Origin: Diplosphaera chodatii
Taxonomy: Eukaryota; Chlorophyta; Trebouxiophyceae; Prasiolales; Stichococcaceae
Direction: 5' to 3'
DNA: 64,000 nt
NCBI GenBank assembly: GCA_032358165.1
Contig: JAALGY010000044.1
Coordinates: forward strand, 558,001 to 622,000
The stretch's first letter is position 1, and each line of letters begins with the position of its first letter. The notes below the pieces were generated by a model. The model saw only the letters and a list, made by a program, of their open reading frames with translations, was not told the DNA's origin and did no database searches. Below, one piece after another: positions 24,718 to 36,222 of this stretch. Made by a program: the position numbers and the translations under genes.

Positions 24718-24817
24718 CCCTAAGCGAGAATCATACCACTAGACCAATCACCCAGTTGGACACCTATCGAATCGCTAGGGAGGGGTGATCCGCGAATTGA
24801 ACGCGGGACCTCTCGCA
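24718..24817 (-). tRNA. Circularly permuted tRNA-Pro (AGG)
   Basis: On the minus strand the 3' half comes first (24817-24782): T38, GCGAG, variable AGGTC, T arm CCGCG-TTCAATT-CGCGG, ATCACCC and discriminator C. After a 28-base spacer (24781-24754) comes the 5' half (24753-24718): GGGTGAT, TG, D arm with GTCTAGTGGTATGAT, T, CTCGC, TT, anticodon AGG and G37. Rejoined at position 37/38, the acceptor (7 bp), anticodon (5 bp) and T (5 bp) stems pair perfectly, and the D and anticodon arms read as a standard eukaryotic tRNA-Pro. The B box therefore precedes the A box (TGGTCTAGTGG). Such genes are known from Cyanidioschyzon, some prasinophyte algae and nucleomorphs; their transcripts are circularised at 37/38 and the spacer is then cut out. 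No ordinary copy of this tRNA was seen in the window. Confidence 0.93.
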
Positions 24818-24860
24818 AGTCAGTACCGGCTGGTTGGCAAGTTCCACATATGATCACATG

Positions 24861-24880
24861 GCAATAAATAAAAGTATACA
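24861..24880 (-). promoter_or_regulatory. A/T-rich TATA-like element upstream of the permuted tRNA
   Basis: Read on the minus strand, this stretch contains TATACTTTTATTTATTG, about 45-60 bases before the first tRNA base. Plant-type Pol III tRNA genes often carry TATA-like elements upstream. The distance is slightly long, and function is inferred. Confidence 0.35.
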
Positions 24881-25382
24881 TCCTATTGTTATCAAGCCAC
24901 TTTTCAGAAAACTAGCGGTTTCAGGGTTTAGCAGACTCTCATCAACCTTCTGGATGCAGCAGCTACGTTCCTGTGAGAAGCGGCGTGAATTGACGACGCT
25001 TTCCGCCTCAGTACCTCATCACAGAAGGTTTGCAAGGCCCATGCCGGCTCCTTTGACTCCGGCTTTGGCCGTCATATATGGACAGCACATTACACAGCCA
25101 ACCTCAAGCTGCCAGCATTGCTGGGTGCAGAATAGAGAGGAGCCTTGTTTCAACAATCAATCAATCTGCTGAGTTTCCCAGCAACCTCTTAGAGCAGTGT
25201 TGCAGCATGGCGTCCCAGACTCGTATAGCTGTATGCAGCCTCATATACTAATAAAATGCTGCCAGCTGCGGACTGAGTACTGCGGCCTCTGCTGCAGCAG
25301 CATGCACAGCGCCCGATGCCTGGCGCAGCTGCTGAGAGGCAGCGGCATCGTGCAGCAGCAATGCTGCCTGCATGCACAACAG
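24881..25382. other. AT-richer spacer
   Basis: It lies between the permuted tRNA and the LSm remnant and is less GC-rich than its surroundings. A short plus-strand frame around 24834-25172 has no domain or coding look. No gene was recognised. Confidence 0.4.
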
Positions 25383-25455
25383 CATCATCCTTTGCATATG
25401 AGCAATGCATCTCTACATCAAGGCTCTCTACGGTGCCTCGCACCATCCACGTGCC
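25383..25455 (-). pseudogene. Remnant of an LSm10-like exon
   Basis: The minus-strand frame reads TWMVRGTVESLDVEMHCSYA, which lines up with DMIVRGTLESVDAGMGLTL in exon 2 of the LSm10-like gene one kilobase away; the DNA is also alike over this core. No partner exons, start or Sm2 motif surround it, so it looks like a decayed duplicate. It sits immediately after the proposed stop of the WD40-like gene. Confidence 0.4.
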
Positions 25456-25458
25456 ATC

Positions 25459-28400
25459 CTAAACGCTGCAATAGGTCGACCTGCAGAGCCCCACCTGAGC
25501 TGCAAGGTCGGCTCGTCCAAGCACTTGCGCTTGCAGCATCCGCTGACGTAGCACTGCAATTCCATCCGCCGCAACAGGGTCCCTGACCTGCGCTGAGGTT
25601 TTCATGGTGAAGGCATGACCCTACTGATAACATGCGCTGTGATGGGCAGCAGCCTCACCTTCAAGAAAGCAATATCAGGCAGGCACATTCAGGCTGTCAC
25701 AACGTTTGATTCCAAGCGACTGCTTGCCATGCTGGAGGTGTGTGCTGCACAGAGATGAGTGTTGAACATCACTTTGTGGATAACATTCTGCATGAAGCAC
25801 CTGCAGGTGGGTGTGCGTCTCCAGAACCGAGGCCTCCAGCTCGCCAGAAGCCGCCTGACGCAGCAGCACGCCATTCCGGAGACACAGCCACAGGCCGTCG
25901 CTGCTGCAGCTGCAGGGCAAGAAGTGCCACTGCCTCAGCTGACTAACTGCGCAAGACGCTGGCTGTGCAGCCACAACATTGTGCATGGCTTGCATCATAT
26001 CGGTGCATGTGCTCAGCGTGGGGCGGCCATCTGAACGCCATCATCAGCTTATGCTGCAGCCGGAACAACGGGCATACTGCGTCGCCACCTGCCATCAACG
26101 TGTTGCAGTGCCAGCCGCTGCACCCCAAACCGGCCGTCACTGAGAGCCGCCAGGCAGCGGAAGATATGCACTGCCGCAGCGTCTGCCACCACAAAGGTCG
26201 AGGTACTGGCCATGTCCCACAGCAGGCTGCATGAGGAGGGACAACGGTCGACTGTCCTCAAGAGTGGCCAGGACAACAACAGGGCAGACGTGCAGTGCAG
26301 CCAAGCAGACGAAAAGGACGAACCAACATCATTTCGGTGCAAGCACAGGAGGCCTGGCAGCACGTCAGCACCTCCAACGTGGGGCAGGCAGAGCGCTGCC
26401 ATCATGGCTGCCCTGCTTTGATCTCCTGCAGCTGTCCACTGTCACGCCCCCAGCCGCACTCCCTGGCTGCGGCAACCGTACATCAGCATGTCGGCCGGTG
26501 GCTGCTTCGTACACATGCACTGCACCTGCTGCGTCCTCTGCCAAGAGCCTGCACGCATGATGGGTGATACTGAACAATATGGAGCCCCATGAGGCTGCAC
26601 AGACCCCAACAGCTGCTATGTTTTACATTTGCACCACTTGCAGATGTCCCTTCCAGAGGTTTGTATGATGCATGCATATGTGCCATCCAGTGGCACCAGC
26701 TGGCCGTCCTCCTGCACTGTGCTTTTGCAAAGCACCAACCAAGTTCTAGTGTCGGACGTTGTGAGATCAGTACGACAGCCACTCGCACCTTGTGGTGTGG
26801 TCCTGTGCCACCAGCTGCAGCAGCGCTGTGCACGCGTGGTCCCAGGCTGACAAGACCTGCAGCGTCCGCGGTGGCGAAGCCTTGCTGCAGGGGGTCTGGG
26901 ACTGTCCTCCATCCAAGCAGCACACCACCAGCCGTCCACTAAGCAACTCAGCAAACAGGACTCCGCTACCTACGAAGAAGCAGACAGGTGTACTGCTTGA
27001 GGATTGCCACAATCTGCTGACATGCCTGAGTGCAGCATAAGTTGGATACTCAGTTTGATATTGTGCAGCAGATGACGCTTGATGCAGCAGGCATGAACTA
27101 CATAATCACATTGTGATCGCTGCAATGTGACACCAAAGTGCGGAGGCACCTCGTACACTACTCACTGCTCAGGCAGGCAGTGCGGACATGTCGCAGTGCT
27201 GGCTGCGGCCGCTGCAGCCCAACATCCCGCTTAGCACAGGGCGCCAGGGTCTGGTTGAATAGCTGGCCTGCGATCGTCATGTTCATGTTTCGGCGTCCCA
27301 GTTGTTCCAACTTGTCGAGCAGCAACCATGCAGCACCCTACCTACCAAAGCTGATTTGCAGTTCTGCCGATTGATCAGACTGCCCACTTGTGGATGCACA
27401 GCGACGGTCGCAACAAGACGGCAACACAGTGTTCACCCACACCTTGTGATAACACGGCAAGCCGATCGTCCTGGATGTGTAACTCCAAGACCTGCTCGGA
27501 GAATTGCAGTCGCAGCAGCGGTGCAGTCGCCGGACGGTCCCAGCAGTACACCGAGACCTGCAGTTTTAAGCAGGCAAAGTCACATATCAGCACATGGCTT
27601 ATCTGTCTTTGCCTGATTATGCTTTTCTGTTTGCTCCTGCGGCAACTATCAGCAACTCGGCAGGCGTCACATCTTGGCTCGCCTGATGGCATGTGAATGT
27701 AAGTACGGGGTTCGGAAACACGCAGATCACCTCTGTGCCATGTGCGGTCGCAAGGTGTGTGTCGCTCAGGGCGAGTGCCGACACTGCATGCTGCAGCCGC
27801 AAGCGGGCCACAGGCTGGATTGGTGCAGGCTGTGAGCTGCTGTGCTGCGGGGTGGGGGACGGGAGCGCCAAAATGTCAAAGATGCTGACCTCCTGCACAC
27901 CACCACCGACGACACGCACTGTCTGGAGAAGCTGCGACTATGCGATCCAGCATCACAGTCACTGGTGCGCATGCTCCACACCAGGAATCGACACGCAGAC
28001 CGAACTGGGTGGGATGCGCTGATGCACTGTGACGCTGCTTTGACGGTGATGGAGCAGCAGCAGCACCTGCAGTGAGCTCAGCACCGCAGCATGGCCGCCG
28101 CCGCTGGCACCAACCAGCGCCGGCGCAGCGGACAGCACATGCACGACACCATCCTGTGTGCAAAACGACAGGTGTCCTCAGGCACCCGGCAGCAGATGGG
28201 CTGGGCTTGTCCACAGCAGTGCAGATGGAGGGTCTCTGCCTGGGCACGCCAAAGCGCGCGGTGTTACAGTATCTATGTATGAATGGCCGCAAGCACAGGA
28301 CCCACCTATGGGTGGTGTCTGTGTCGATCCTTTCCAACAGTCAAGCCTTTGCAATAGAAAGAACGACGCACCTACGCACCTCGCTGGTCAGTGCGCACAT

Positions 28401-31055
28401 GCTGCCGTCAGCCGCCCAGGCCATGTGCCGGGCGGCTGCTGCACCGCTGAGAGCGAATATAGCAGTGGGGCTGTCGCCGCTTGTGCCCCTGCAACATTGC
28501 CGAGGCTGCAGCTGACACGCACAGCTTTATTCGACTGCGGAAAGACTGGCCAGAATGAAACTGCTTGGTTGTGCAACAACAACACTGCCCGTGCCCAGCA
28601 CACCCAGCAGGCTAGTGGTCCATCATGCTTGGGCACAGATGTCCATCATACCACACACCAGCTTCACCCACCCTGTCTTGGGCTGTGGGGCAATGGTGTG
28701 CAGCGCCCCAGGCCCCAGGACCGCCACTCGGCCCAGCGCCTGGCAGAAGGCGAGGGCCAGGATGCTGCCGTCTCCGCTGTCATCATTAACAGTGTCCAGG
28801 ATCTGAGATGTGCGGCACCCGAGCTGTCCGCTCCCCTCCTGTATGCTGATCTGCGGCCGCAGGCAAGCGCATCAGCAGTGGGGCTGTTAGCGCAGCGCAT
28901 ACCCAACTGCAGTGTCAGCATGGACCACTGCGCCCGCCAATGTCAAATTCACACCTGCTCATAAACAATACTGAAGTGCGTCTGTAGACCCATGCAAACA
29001 CCTTTTTGGTGGACCTGCCCCGGACCCGCTCGCCTGTGTGGCAGTGCCTTGCGCAAAGCCCAGCAGCAGGTCAGCATCGGCGCTCGCCGCATGGGCCACA
29101 AGTCTGCCGTGGTCCGGGCCGAAGAGCACGTCTAGCGGAGGGTCCACACGCTCAGCGCCTGCACCGAGCAAGGCACGCTCTGCTGGGCCAGCGGCGCAGC
29201 TGCATGTTGCCCGTTGCAGCTCGAGGTCGTTCATGGTTCCTACACCACATGGCAAACACAAGTGCTCCTGATTCGACTTTACTCACAGGTGCTGCATTGG
29301 TCTTCGCACCCAGTGTGCGAATCTGGACTGCAGCGTCAAACACCGCCGCCAGAGCAGGGACAGCAACTGGCCCCGCGGACTCGAGTCTGGCCAGGTTGGC
29401 GCATGCGGCGCCGCCTGCGATGCTGGCGTGCAGCGCTGGGGCGGCGGTGTCGCCGTCAGCCACATGCAGCAGGTAGAGCGCCTGCGGCGGCCGGCTGAAC
29501 GACAGCACCTGCGCAGTGAACTTGCGCAGCTGTCACCCAATGTTACTGCTCGTGTGCATACATGCGTGCAGATTGGAGGCCATAGTGATGCTGAGGCAGA
29601 GTCACTGGCAGGCCACATGCAAGTTGGCTTACGTCGTCCTTGACAGAACGCAGCTCAGGGGACACCACCCTGATGTCTTGCTGACAAGGCGCCGGTCATC
29701 TGTCAGCACACCTGCAGCGCTTGGTCGGGAAGGCCTGTCTGCTGCGCGACCGAGAGCAGCGTGACCTAAGCATCAGCAAGGCACAGCTCAACAAATTGTC
29801 TGCTGCAGGGGTGGCGTCTGGTCTGCGTGACCATGCCGCACGTGAGCCAGGCCATCAGCAGGTACCACTTTGGCAAGTATTGGATGACGACTTTTGATGC
29901 ATGCAGGATGAGAAAGATTTTCATGTCCCAAGAACGGGAATGAACCTGTTTGCTGGCATCGCCCACTGCAAACCAGGCGGTGCCATATGCGAGGCAGGTG
30001 ACGGCAGCGCCAGGGCCCACATTGGCGAACACCTGCGGCGACAGACCTCACACACGTTTGCGTCTTCACCAGCATCCTATCAGGCAGTAGGGTGCGGGTC
30101 GCCTGGATATTTGCAGCCTGCACTGGTGAGCATCTTTACAATGGAACCTGATTCAACACTAACCCAAGCGCATGCAAACGTGTGTGCCGCTGAAGGCATG
30201 CTGAGGACTGCGCTGATGGGCTCATGCACCTGCAGCAAGTGCAGCGCCGGGCTGAAGCACAGCACATCGCCGCCGCTGGTGCCGACAGCCAGCGCTTGCT
30301 GCAGGGGGGCCCAGGCGATGCACGTCACTTCGTCCGCCTGAGCACCAGCACCCCAATCTCGCAGTGGCAGGTATGTACATGCTGAATGGTAGTTGGGCAA
30401 CAGCGCTGGGTGCACCAGCATTTGGTTTCATATCAGGGACGGTACTATCACCTTTCGGCAGACTTCGATATTCCAGGCCTCCAGCACAGCCGCCCGCCAC
30501 AGCGCAACAGACCGGCAGCGGTGCGGCACCACCGCCAGGATCCCTCCGTCCGCAGACCAGCTCAGCTCGCGGGCGCAGCTGCGGCGGCGCTGCGCAAAGG
30601 GGAAGTCCTCTCGGGGCAGCAGGAAGGAGTCGTGGCACGCGCCGGCGTGGGTGAAGACCGCTGCCCGCCGCTGCATACGAACACAGCAGATCCATGTGTT
30701 GTTGGGTGTGTGCGTGCAGATGCCACTTCGCGTGTATCACTGTTTCCTGTGCTGTTTGGTGCAGCTTACACGCCCACACACATATCTAGTTTGGTCGCAG
30801 CCTGTCAGCAGGACGTCATGCAACGACAGAAGCACTAGTGAGATACCTGCACGGCAACTAACTCACTTCGCAGCCAACGACGGCAAGGAATTGGCTGCTT
30901 GGGTCCCAGGCAATCAGTGCCTCGCCTGGTGTGCTCGCGCCAGCACTCCATGCGTGCCTCTGTGAATTGTTCCGTGAATTGCAAGTTAGCCTCACGAGCT
31001 GTACGAATCCACCACATGGATCACTGTACACGCGTGACTGATCTTCAGAAGGCAT
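25459..31055 (-). CDS. WD40-like beta-propeller protein
   Basis: A long multi-exon minus-strand gene. Clear exons carry WD40-type repeats: GEALIAWDPSSQFLAVVGCE (near 30900), ELSWSADGGILAVVPHRC and SVALW (near 30560), EVTCIAWAPLQQALAVGTSG (near 30320), AAVTCLAYGTAWFAVGDASK (near 29990), HMAWAADGSMCALTSE (near 28410), SALALSDTHLATAHGTEVIC (near 27760), VSVYCWDR (near 27550), FAELLSGRLVVCCLDG (near 26940) and LLAEDAAGAVHVYEAATGRH (near 26520). Most exons have GTGAG/GTGCG donors and CAG acceptors. A plausible first exon begins at the ATG at 31055 and the last stops at 25459, but not every junction was phase-checked. The N-terminal repeats recall ELP1 and intraflagellar-transport WD proteins; neither match holds over the whole length, so no function is assigned. 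Confidence 0.6.
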
Positions 31056-31811
31056 TGCTGCACCAGCCGCCATGCATGCTACATTGTGCATGCGTGCACA
31101 TGCATATGTGCAGATGTCAAGAAAACGGTGAAACTGGTGGTCATGACTAAAGAACGGGCTAACGAACGACGGCGTCGCAAGCAGAAAGTCCACCCTGCAT
31201 GCGTGCTGCTGCATCGTGCCAAGGTGCACTGATTGTACACACAGGTTCAGGACGCACATCGCGATTGGACACTGTTCATTTGCGCTTTGATGTTATGCGC
31301 GAAAAAGAAATCATACAACGAGAAGATTTACCATTGAGAGCGCAGGGCATCCAAAGAGGTAGCCACCAGCTGCGGCGGCGCCTTTGGGGTGACCGCAACC
31401 CTTGATGCAGGGCTGGAGCAGTGCCGTGCGTCAATTGTGGCTTGCTGAACAGCAGGATGGGGCAGCATCAACACGTTGCTACACAGTGAAAGGCGCCGCA
31501 TCATTGGTGCGACGCTTGCACTTCAGCGTGCTGTGGATCTCGAGATCCAGCAGTGGAGTCTGCTGTCCCTCCGTTACAGGGCGGAGTGGAAGCTGTGCGA
31601 GACACTGCAGCAACAACACACCTGCAATTAAACCACTGTACGCTTGCTCATTTGCAGCTGACGAGACACATGGTAGTGTGACCCTCGCTCTGCTGTCAGC
31701 CTGTGTGCTGGCCTCTCCATGTTATGTCGTGAGGATTGTACTCAATTTTTTTTGTTTTATACGTTGATCAGCGCATCGCCGTGCTGACTCTGGCGCTGTG
31801 ACCACTTGAGC
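31056..31811. other. Divergent promoter region
   Basis: It separates the WD40-like gene (-) from the kinase gene (+) and should hold both promoters and 5' UTRs. TGCATGC-type motifs cluster near 31070-31115. No coding exon was recognised. Confidence 0.45.
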
Positions 31812-34800
31812 ATGTTGTCCGTACCATATGCAATCGACACGAGCATCAGATCAGCGCTGCGGTCCTCAGGTGCGCAAGTACTGCTGTCGCCGCACCGCAT
31901 GCAACACTACTGTGCTCACCCCATGCAAAACGTGCGGCGCGATGCAGAGCACCCTCCAAATGGGGCCTTGAATGCAATTGTATTGGGTGCAGGAGGTATG
32001 CAGTCAGAGCGAATGACGCGGGCGGAAACTTTGCCATGGCACAGGGCAGCAAGCGGTCAACCTGCCTTCAGGCGCCACCCACCCAGCTGCAGAGCACCAT
32101 GTACAGCAGGGCGCATGGCAGGCAGTCTTGTTGCTGGTTGCGCGCACGGCAGGACAGTCAGCCAGCTCAGCCACAGCAGAGGCAAGACAGCCAGCGCAGC
32201 CAGCAATCGGCAGGTTAGCCAGTTGCTGTCAGCAGCTAGCGGCGCACGGCACCTGAGGTGTGGCGCCAGCCGGCAGGACGAGCCGCAGCAGTCGCAGCAG
32301 CAGCAGAGGCAGTCGCTTGACATGCCCAGGGAGTCAGACCGCGCGTCACCAGGTGCGCTGACTAGCGCCCTGCGACGCTGCTGCCAGAATGATGTCGAAC
32401 CACTCGATCGGCAGGTTGCACCAGTGGCACAGCGACGGCCAGTTGCACAGCAGAGCAGGGGCGCTCTGCCGAATACTTTCTCAGCCCTTCATGCCAGGCG
32501 CTGGCCGCGTGACACTGCCTCTTCACACTGCCCCTCAGGTCCGGCATGGAGCGGCGACTTCCGGGCGGGGGACGTGCTGGACGGGCGCTACAGGGTGCTC
32601 GAGGTGCTGGGCCGCGGCAGCAACGGCGTCACCTACAAGGTGCGCAACCTCCGGAATCCTGGGGCACACAAGCCCTGAGTCGACGCTGCATAAAGCAACC
32701 GCCACAGCGCCAAACATGCCGCTGCCTGTGAAGCGCTGTGCCCGTGGCTTGCAGGCAGAGCCGCTGGACGGGGCATCATCTCAGCCGGTCGCGGTCAAGG
32801 CGCTGTCGCTGCGGGGCCTGCGCGGCGACTGGAAGGCGCTGGAGCTGTTCCAGCGGGAGGCCAAGACCCTGGAGGCCATGCAGCACCCGGGCATCCCCAA
32901 GTACCTGGAGTACTTCGAGGTGGACACGCCCCGCGACAAGGGCTTCTACCTGGTCCAGGTAAAAGTTGCAAGATGGATCAGGGCATTTGACACGGCCATT
33001 CAGTACTGTACGCATGCTTGGTGACAACATGATCTGCATGTCCACAGGGCTTGAGCAACGGCTTAGGCGTATCTCAGGCCCATCCGCCTGTGCCTCCATG
33101 TTTCAAGCAACCCACTCATGCCCCCTGCAGGAGCTGGCGCCCGGCAAGTCGCTGGCCCAGGTGGTGGCGGACGGCTGGCGTGGCGGCGAGGACGAGGTGA
33201 AGCAGCTGGCGGCGCAGATCCTGGAGGTGCTGCAATACCTCGGCGGCCGGCGGCCCCCCGTGACGCACAGGTGATACAACCACTCGGCGGTGTGGACCGT
33301 GTTGTCAAGTTCACCACGTCATGCCTGGTCCCACCGCAAAAGGGCTTCGAAGAGCGCCAGGGACATGCTGGGTGCCTGCGACTCGCAGGGATGTGAAGCC
33401 AGAGAACATCATCCTGGAGGGGGGCCGCCCCGAGGGGCGGGTGTACCTGGTTGACTTTGGCGGCGTGCAGGTACACTTCCACTTTGCGCTGCCCTGCTGG
33501 CACGGCATGCAAGCAATCACAGCATGCACACTTGCGACAAGCCCAATGTCTACAACAATGTCAGGGCGCCGTGCTGGCCATGCTGGATGAGGCACATGGG
33601 CGTTTGCGTCATCACACACCCATGCCGTCGCCACATGCAGGCGGCGGCTGCGGGCGCCAGCGGCATCGGCACCACGGTGGTGGGGACCTACGGCTACATG
33701 GCGCCCGAGCAGTTCCGCGGCGCGGCGTCGCCCGCCTCCGACCTGTACGGCCTCGGCGGCACGCTGCTGTTCCTGCTGTCAGGTGCACGGGTGCACCCTG
33801 CTGGGGTGCTATATGACAGGTTGCCAGGGTTTGTGGTGTTGAGTCCGTGCGGTCTCACAAGCCACTGGGCCCCTTGTGGCCTTGCGAAGGTCCCACGCGC
33901 TACTGACTGGCATAGGCCACTGCAATGCCTGTTTGCCCGCCCCCACACAACAGCAGCAGCCCCTGCTGCGGAGCTCCCAACAGCGCCTGCCTGCTATGCA
34001 CCTGTTTAATCCGCATGGCGGCTTCATCTCCTAAGACCTGACCAGCTCTGTACCTTGGGACCCCCAGGCAAGCCGCCCAGCACTTTCCCAGAGCGGGGCC
34101 TGCGGCTGGACTATGGCGAGGATCTGATCGCTGACAGCAACCTGGATGCGGTAGTGGAGGGTTTGCTGGAGCCGCTGACGGAGGACCGGCTGTCGGCGGC
34201 AGACGCGCTGCAGCTGCTGCGGGCGCCGGCTGCGGAGGCCAGGTGCGTGCGCTGCGGCTGCTGCTGAGCAGCGGTGCTTTTGCAGTACAAAGCAGTGCTG
34301 ATCGTCCAGCACTTCCTGCTTCTACTGCTTGCGGGAGGTCATGAGGCAGTTGCAGACGCCCGGCTTCTGTGAGTGCCAGCAGGAATCAGGGTGACCCCCG
34401 CGCTCTTGCTCTCAATGTTGGGGACTCTGCCGCTGCGCAGGGGACGGCAGCAAAGCAAGCGCAGCGCCAAGCGCAGCGACGCTGCTCCAGGGCAGCCCAC
34501 CGGCGGCCGGGCGGTCCTGAAGCGGCGCGGACGGTCGCTGCGGGTCGACATCCCGCCAGCAGGGCTCACAGGTAAGTGTCACCCCGACAACTCAAGCCAT
34601 CTGGAGGAAGCAGGCCAGATGTGAGCTGCAACGCTGTCCACACTCTGCAGCATGACACAGGGCAACGTATTCAGCTAGAGCGTGGTGCTGTTGTCGAGCT
34701 CGTCATTGTGCATTCACTCGCGTGCAGGCGAGTCCCTGTTCACGGGGGCCTTTGCGGTCGCATGGAACGCTTTCGTGGCAATATGGACGGTGGGGGCGTT

Positions 34801-36222
34801 GGCGGGCGGCGGCGTGCTCATGGCGCTGTTCTCGCTGCCATTCTGGGCCGCGGGCTTCGCCGTCAGCAGGTGTGCCTGGTGCACACTGATCCGTCTTGGG
34901 CAGCGCAACACTGCACAGTGGTCGGGGCACTGCCCTGCTGGCTGCTTTAGTCGTGCTGGAGTGCAGCGGCTGGCCAGCTATGCTGCTGATGCGCCTGGCA
35001 GGTAGGTGCGCGCTGTGGGTGCGGCGGGCTGCTGGGTGCTCGCAGTCAGAGACACGCGCGCATGCACTGCCATTGCCGACGTTGCAGGACGGCATTCGGC
35101 AAGGCGCTCCTGCGGGAGCGCCTGAAGCTGGGGCCCAGGCGGTGGGCGCTGCAGCGGAAGCTGGCCGTGCTGAGGCGCAGGGAGGCGGACTGGGAGGGCG
35201 GCGGGTCGAAGGGCGCCTCTGGACTGACGCAGGTGCCTCTTGCAGTCTGGCGGTTTGCAGAAACCTGGTCCCTCAACCCGTATGCAGACAGAATGCCCTT
35301 TGATGCTTGACAGCAGCAAACCGCACAGCCGCTGCTGCTGCATGGCAGCGGTTGCCCACTCAGCCTGGAACCAACCTCGCCCGACAGGTTTCAGGGGACA
35401 CTAGCCCTGAGCCGTTCTGCGCACCCAGTGGCGACTCAGCTGCACGTGCATCTGCAATCGATCGTCTGTCCAGGGCACAACTCGCCCGCCTCTGCGCAGG
35501 ATCTGCAGGGCGCTCGGCTGGTGACGACTGCATATGTGAACGGCTCCCCGCAGACCCAGGCGAGTCCATGGCACCAAAGCTCGCCAGTCCCCAAGCCTGC
35601 ACACAGCAGCACGTGACTCGTGCTGGTAGCATCAGCATCCACCGGGCGTGAGCTTCATAATTGAGCGCTGGACTACGCGTCCAACGCGTTCAAAATATAC
35701 AGATTGCCTCATTGCGCCGCAGATCGAGCTCATAGAGGGCGTCAACAAGCATGTCTTTGGGGAGGGGCTCGACATCGTTGAGCAGCAGTGGCTGGTGTCG
35801 GAGCTCAACGGCTGGCTGGAGTCGCGGCGCGGCAGCCCCATCGAGATCGACACGACCGAGGACCGCGCACAGGTGCGGCTTCCTGCTGCCGATGTGCTGC
35901 TGCCAGGGCTTCCCACAAACCTGTCCACCATCCCTGCGGTGTGCAGCAGCGCGGGAAACCTGCAGCGGCTGCACCGACACTCCAGACCTGGTGCAAGCGT
36001 GCCAACGCGACATGCAGCGCGGCGGCTGATGCACGACAGCTGGCTGCCCACCTGCTCAGTCAGACATCCTGTCGCCCATCGCAGGACGATCTCATGCGGG
36101 ATGATGACATGCTGTGGGACGATGACGTGTTTGGCGGCTCCCGCCTCAGCAGCCGGCCGCTGCACGGCGGGGACCGGTGGGGACGGATGCGCGGGTTTGA
36201 CTCCTCAGACGACGACTTCTGA
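31812..36222 (+). CDS. Ser/Thr protein kinase with C-terminal membrane segment
   Basis: Kinase exons are 31812-32639, 32755-32958, 33131-33270, 33389-33470, 33641-33782 and 34068-34242. They encode [12 protein letters not shown] (Gly loop), PVAVKAL (ATP lysine), the alphaC glutamate in [29 protein letters not shown] (DFG) and [13 protein letters not shown], so all catalytic residues are present. Later exons 34441-34571, 34728-34869, 35088-35232, 35723-35872 and 36085-36222 give a basic linker, a strong membrane segment ([20 protein letters not shown]), a basic helix, the block [20 protein letters not shown] and an acidic end [14 protein letters not shown]. This layout matches plant kinases thought to be plastid-located (inference). 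The first 150-250 residues are Ser/Arg/Gln-rich and could be a transit peptide. The start may be the ATG at 31812 or one further in; one exon near 35380 may be missing. Confidence 0.85.

Noticed and set aside
24718..24817. Two unrelated tRNA fragments (for example from a tRNA-derived SINE)
   Set aside because: The halves complement each other perfectly in acceptor and anticodon stems and meet exactly at 37/38, which independent fragments would not do by chance.
24782..24860. A conventional tRNA, with or without an ordinary intron, using only 24782-24860
   Set aside because: The upstream sequence gives no D arm and no partner for the GCGAG anticodon strand; the matching 5' half lies downstream instead.
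28870..31055. Firm naming of the WD40-like gene as IFT144 or ELP1
   Set aside because: Only generic WD40 spacing agrees; the later repeats and exon order do not match either family.
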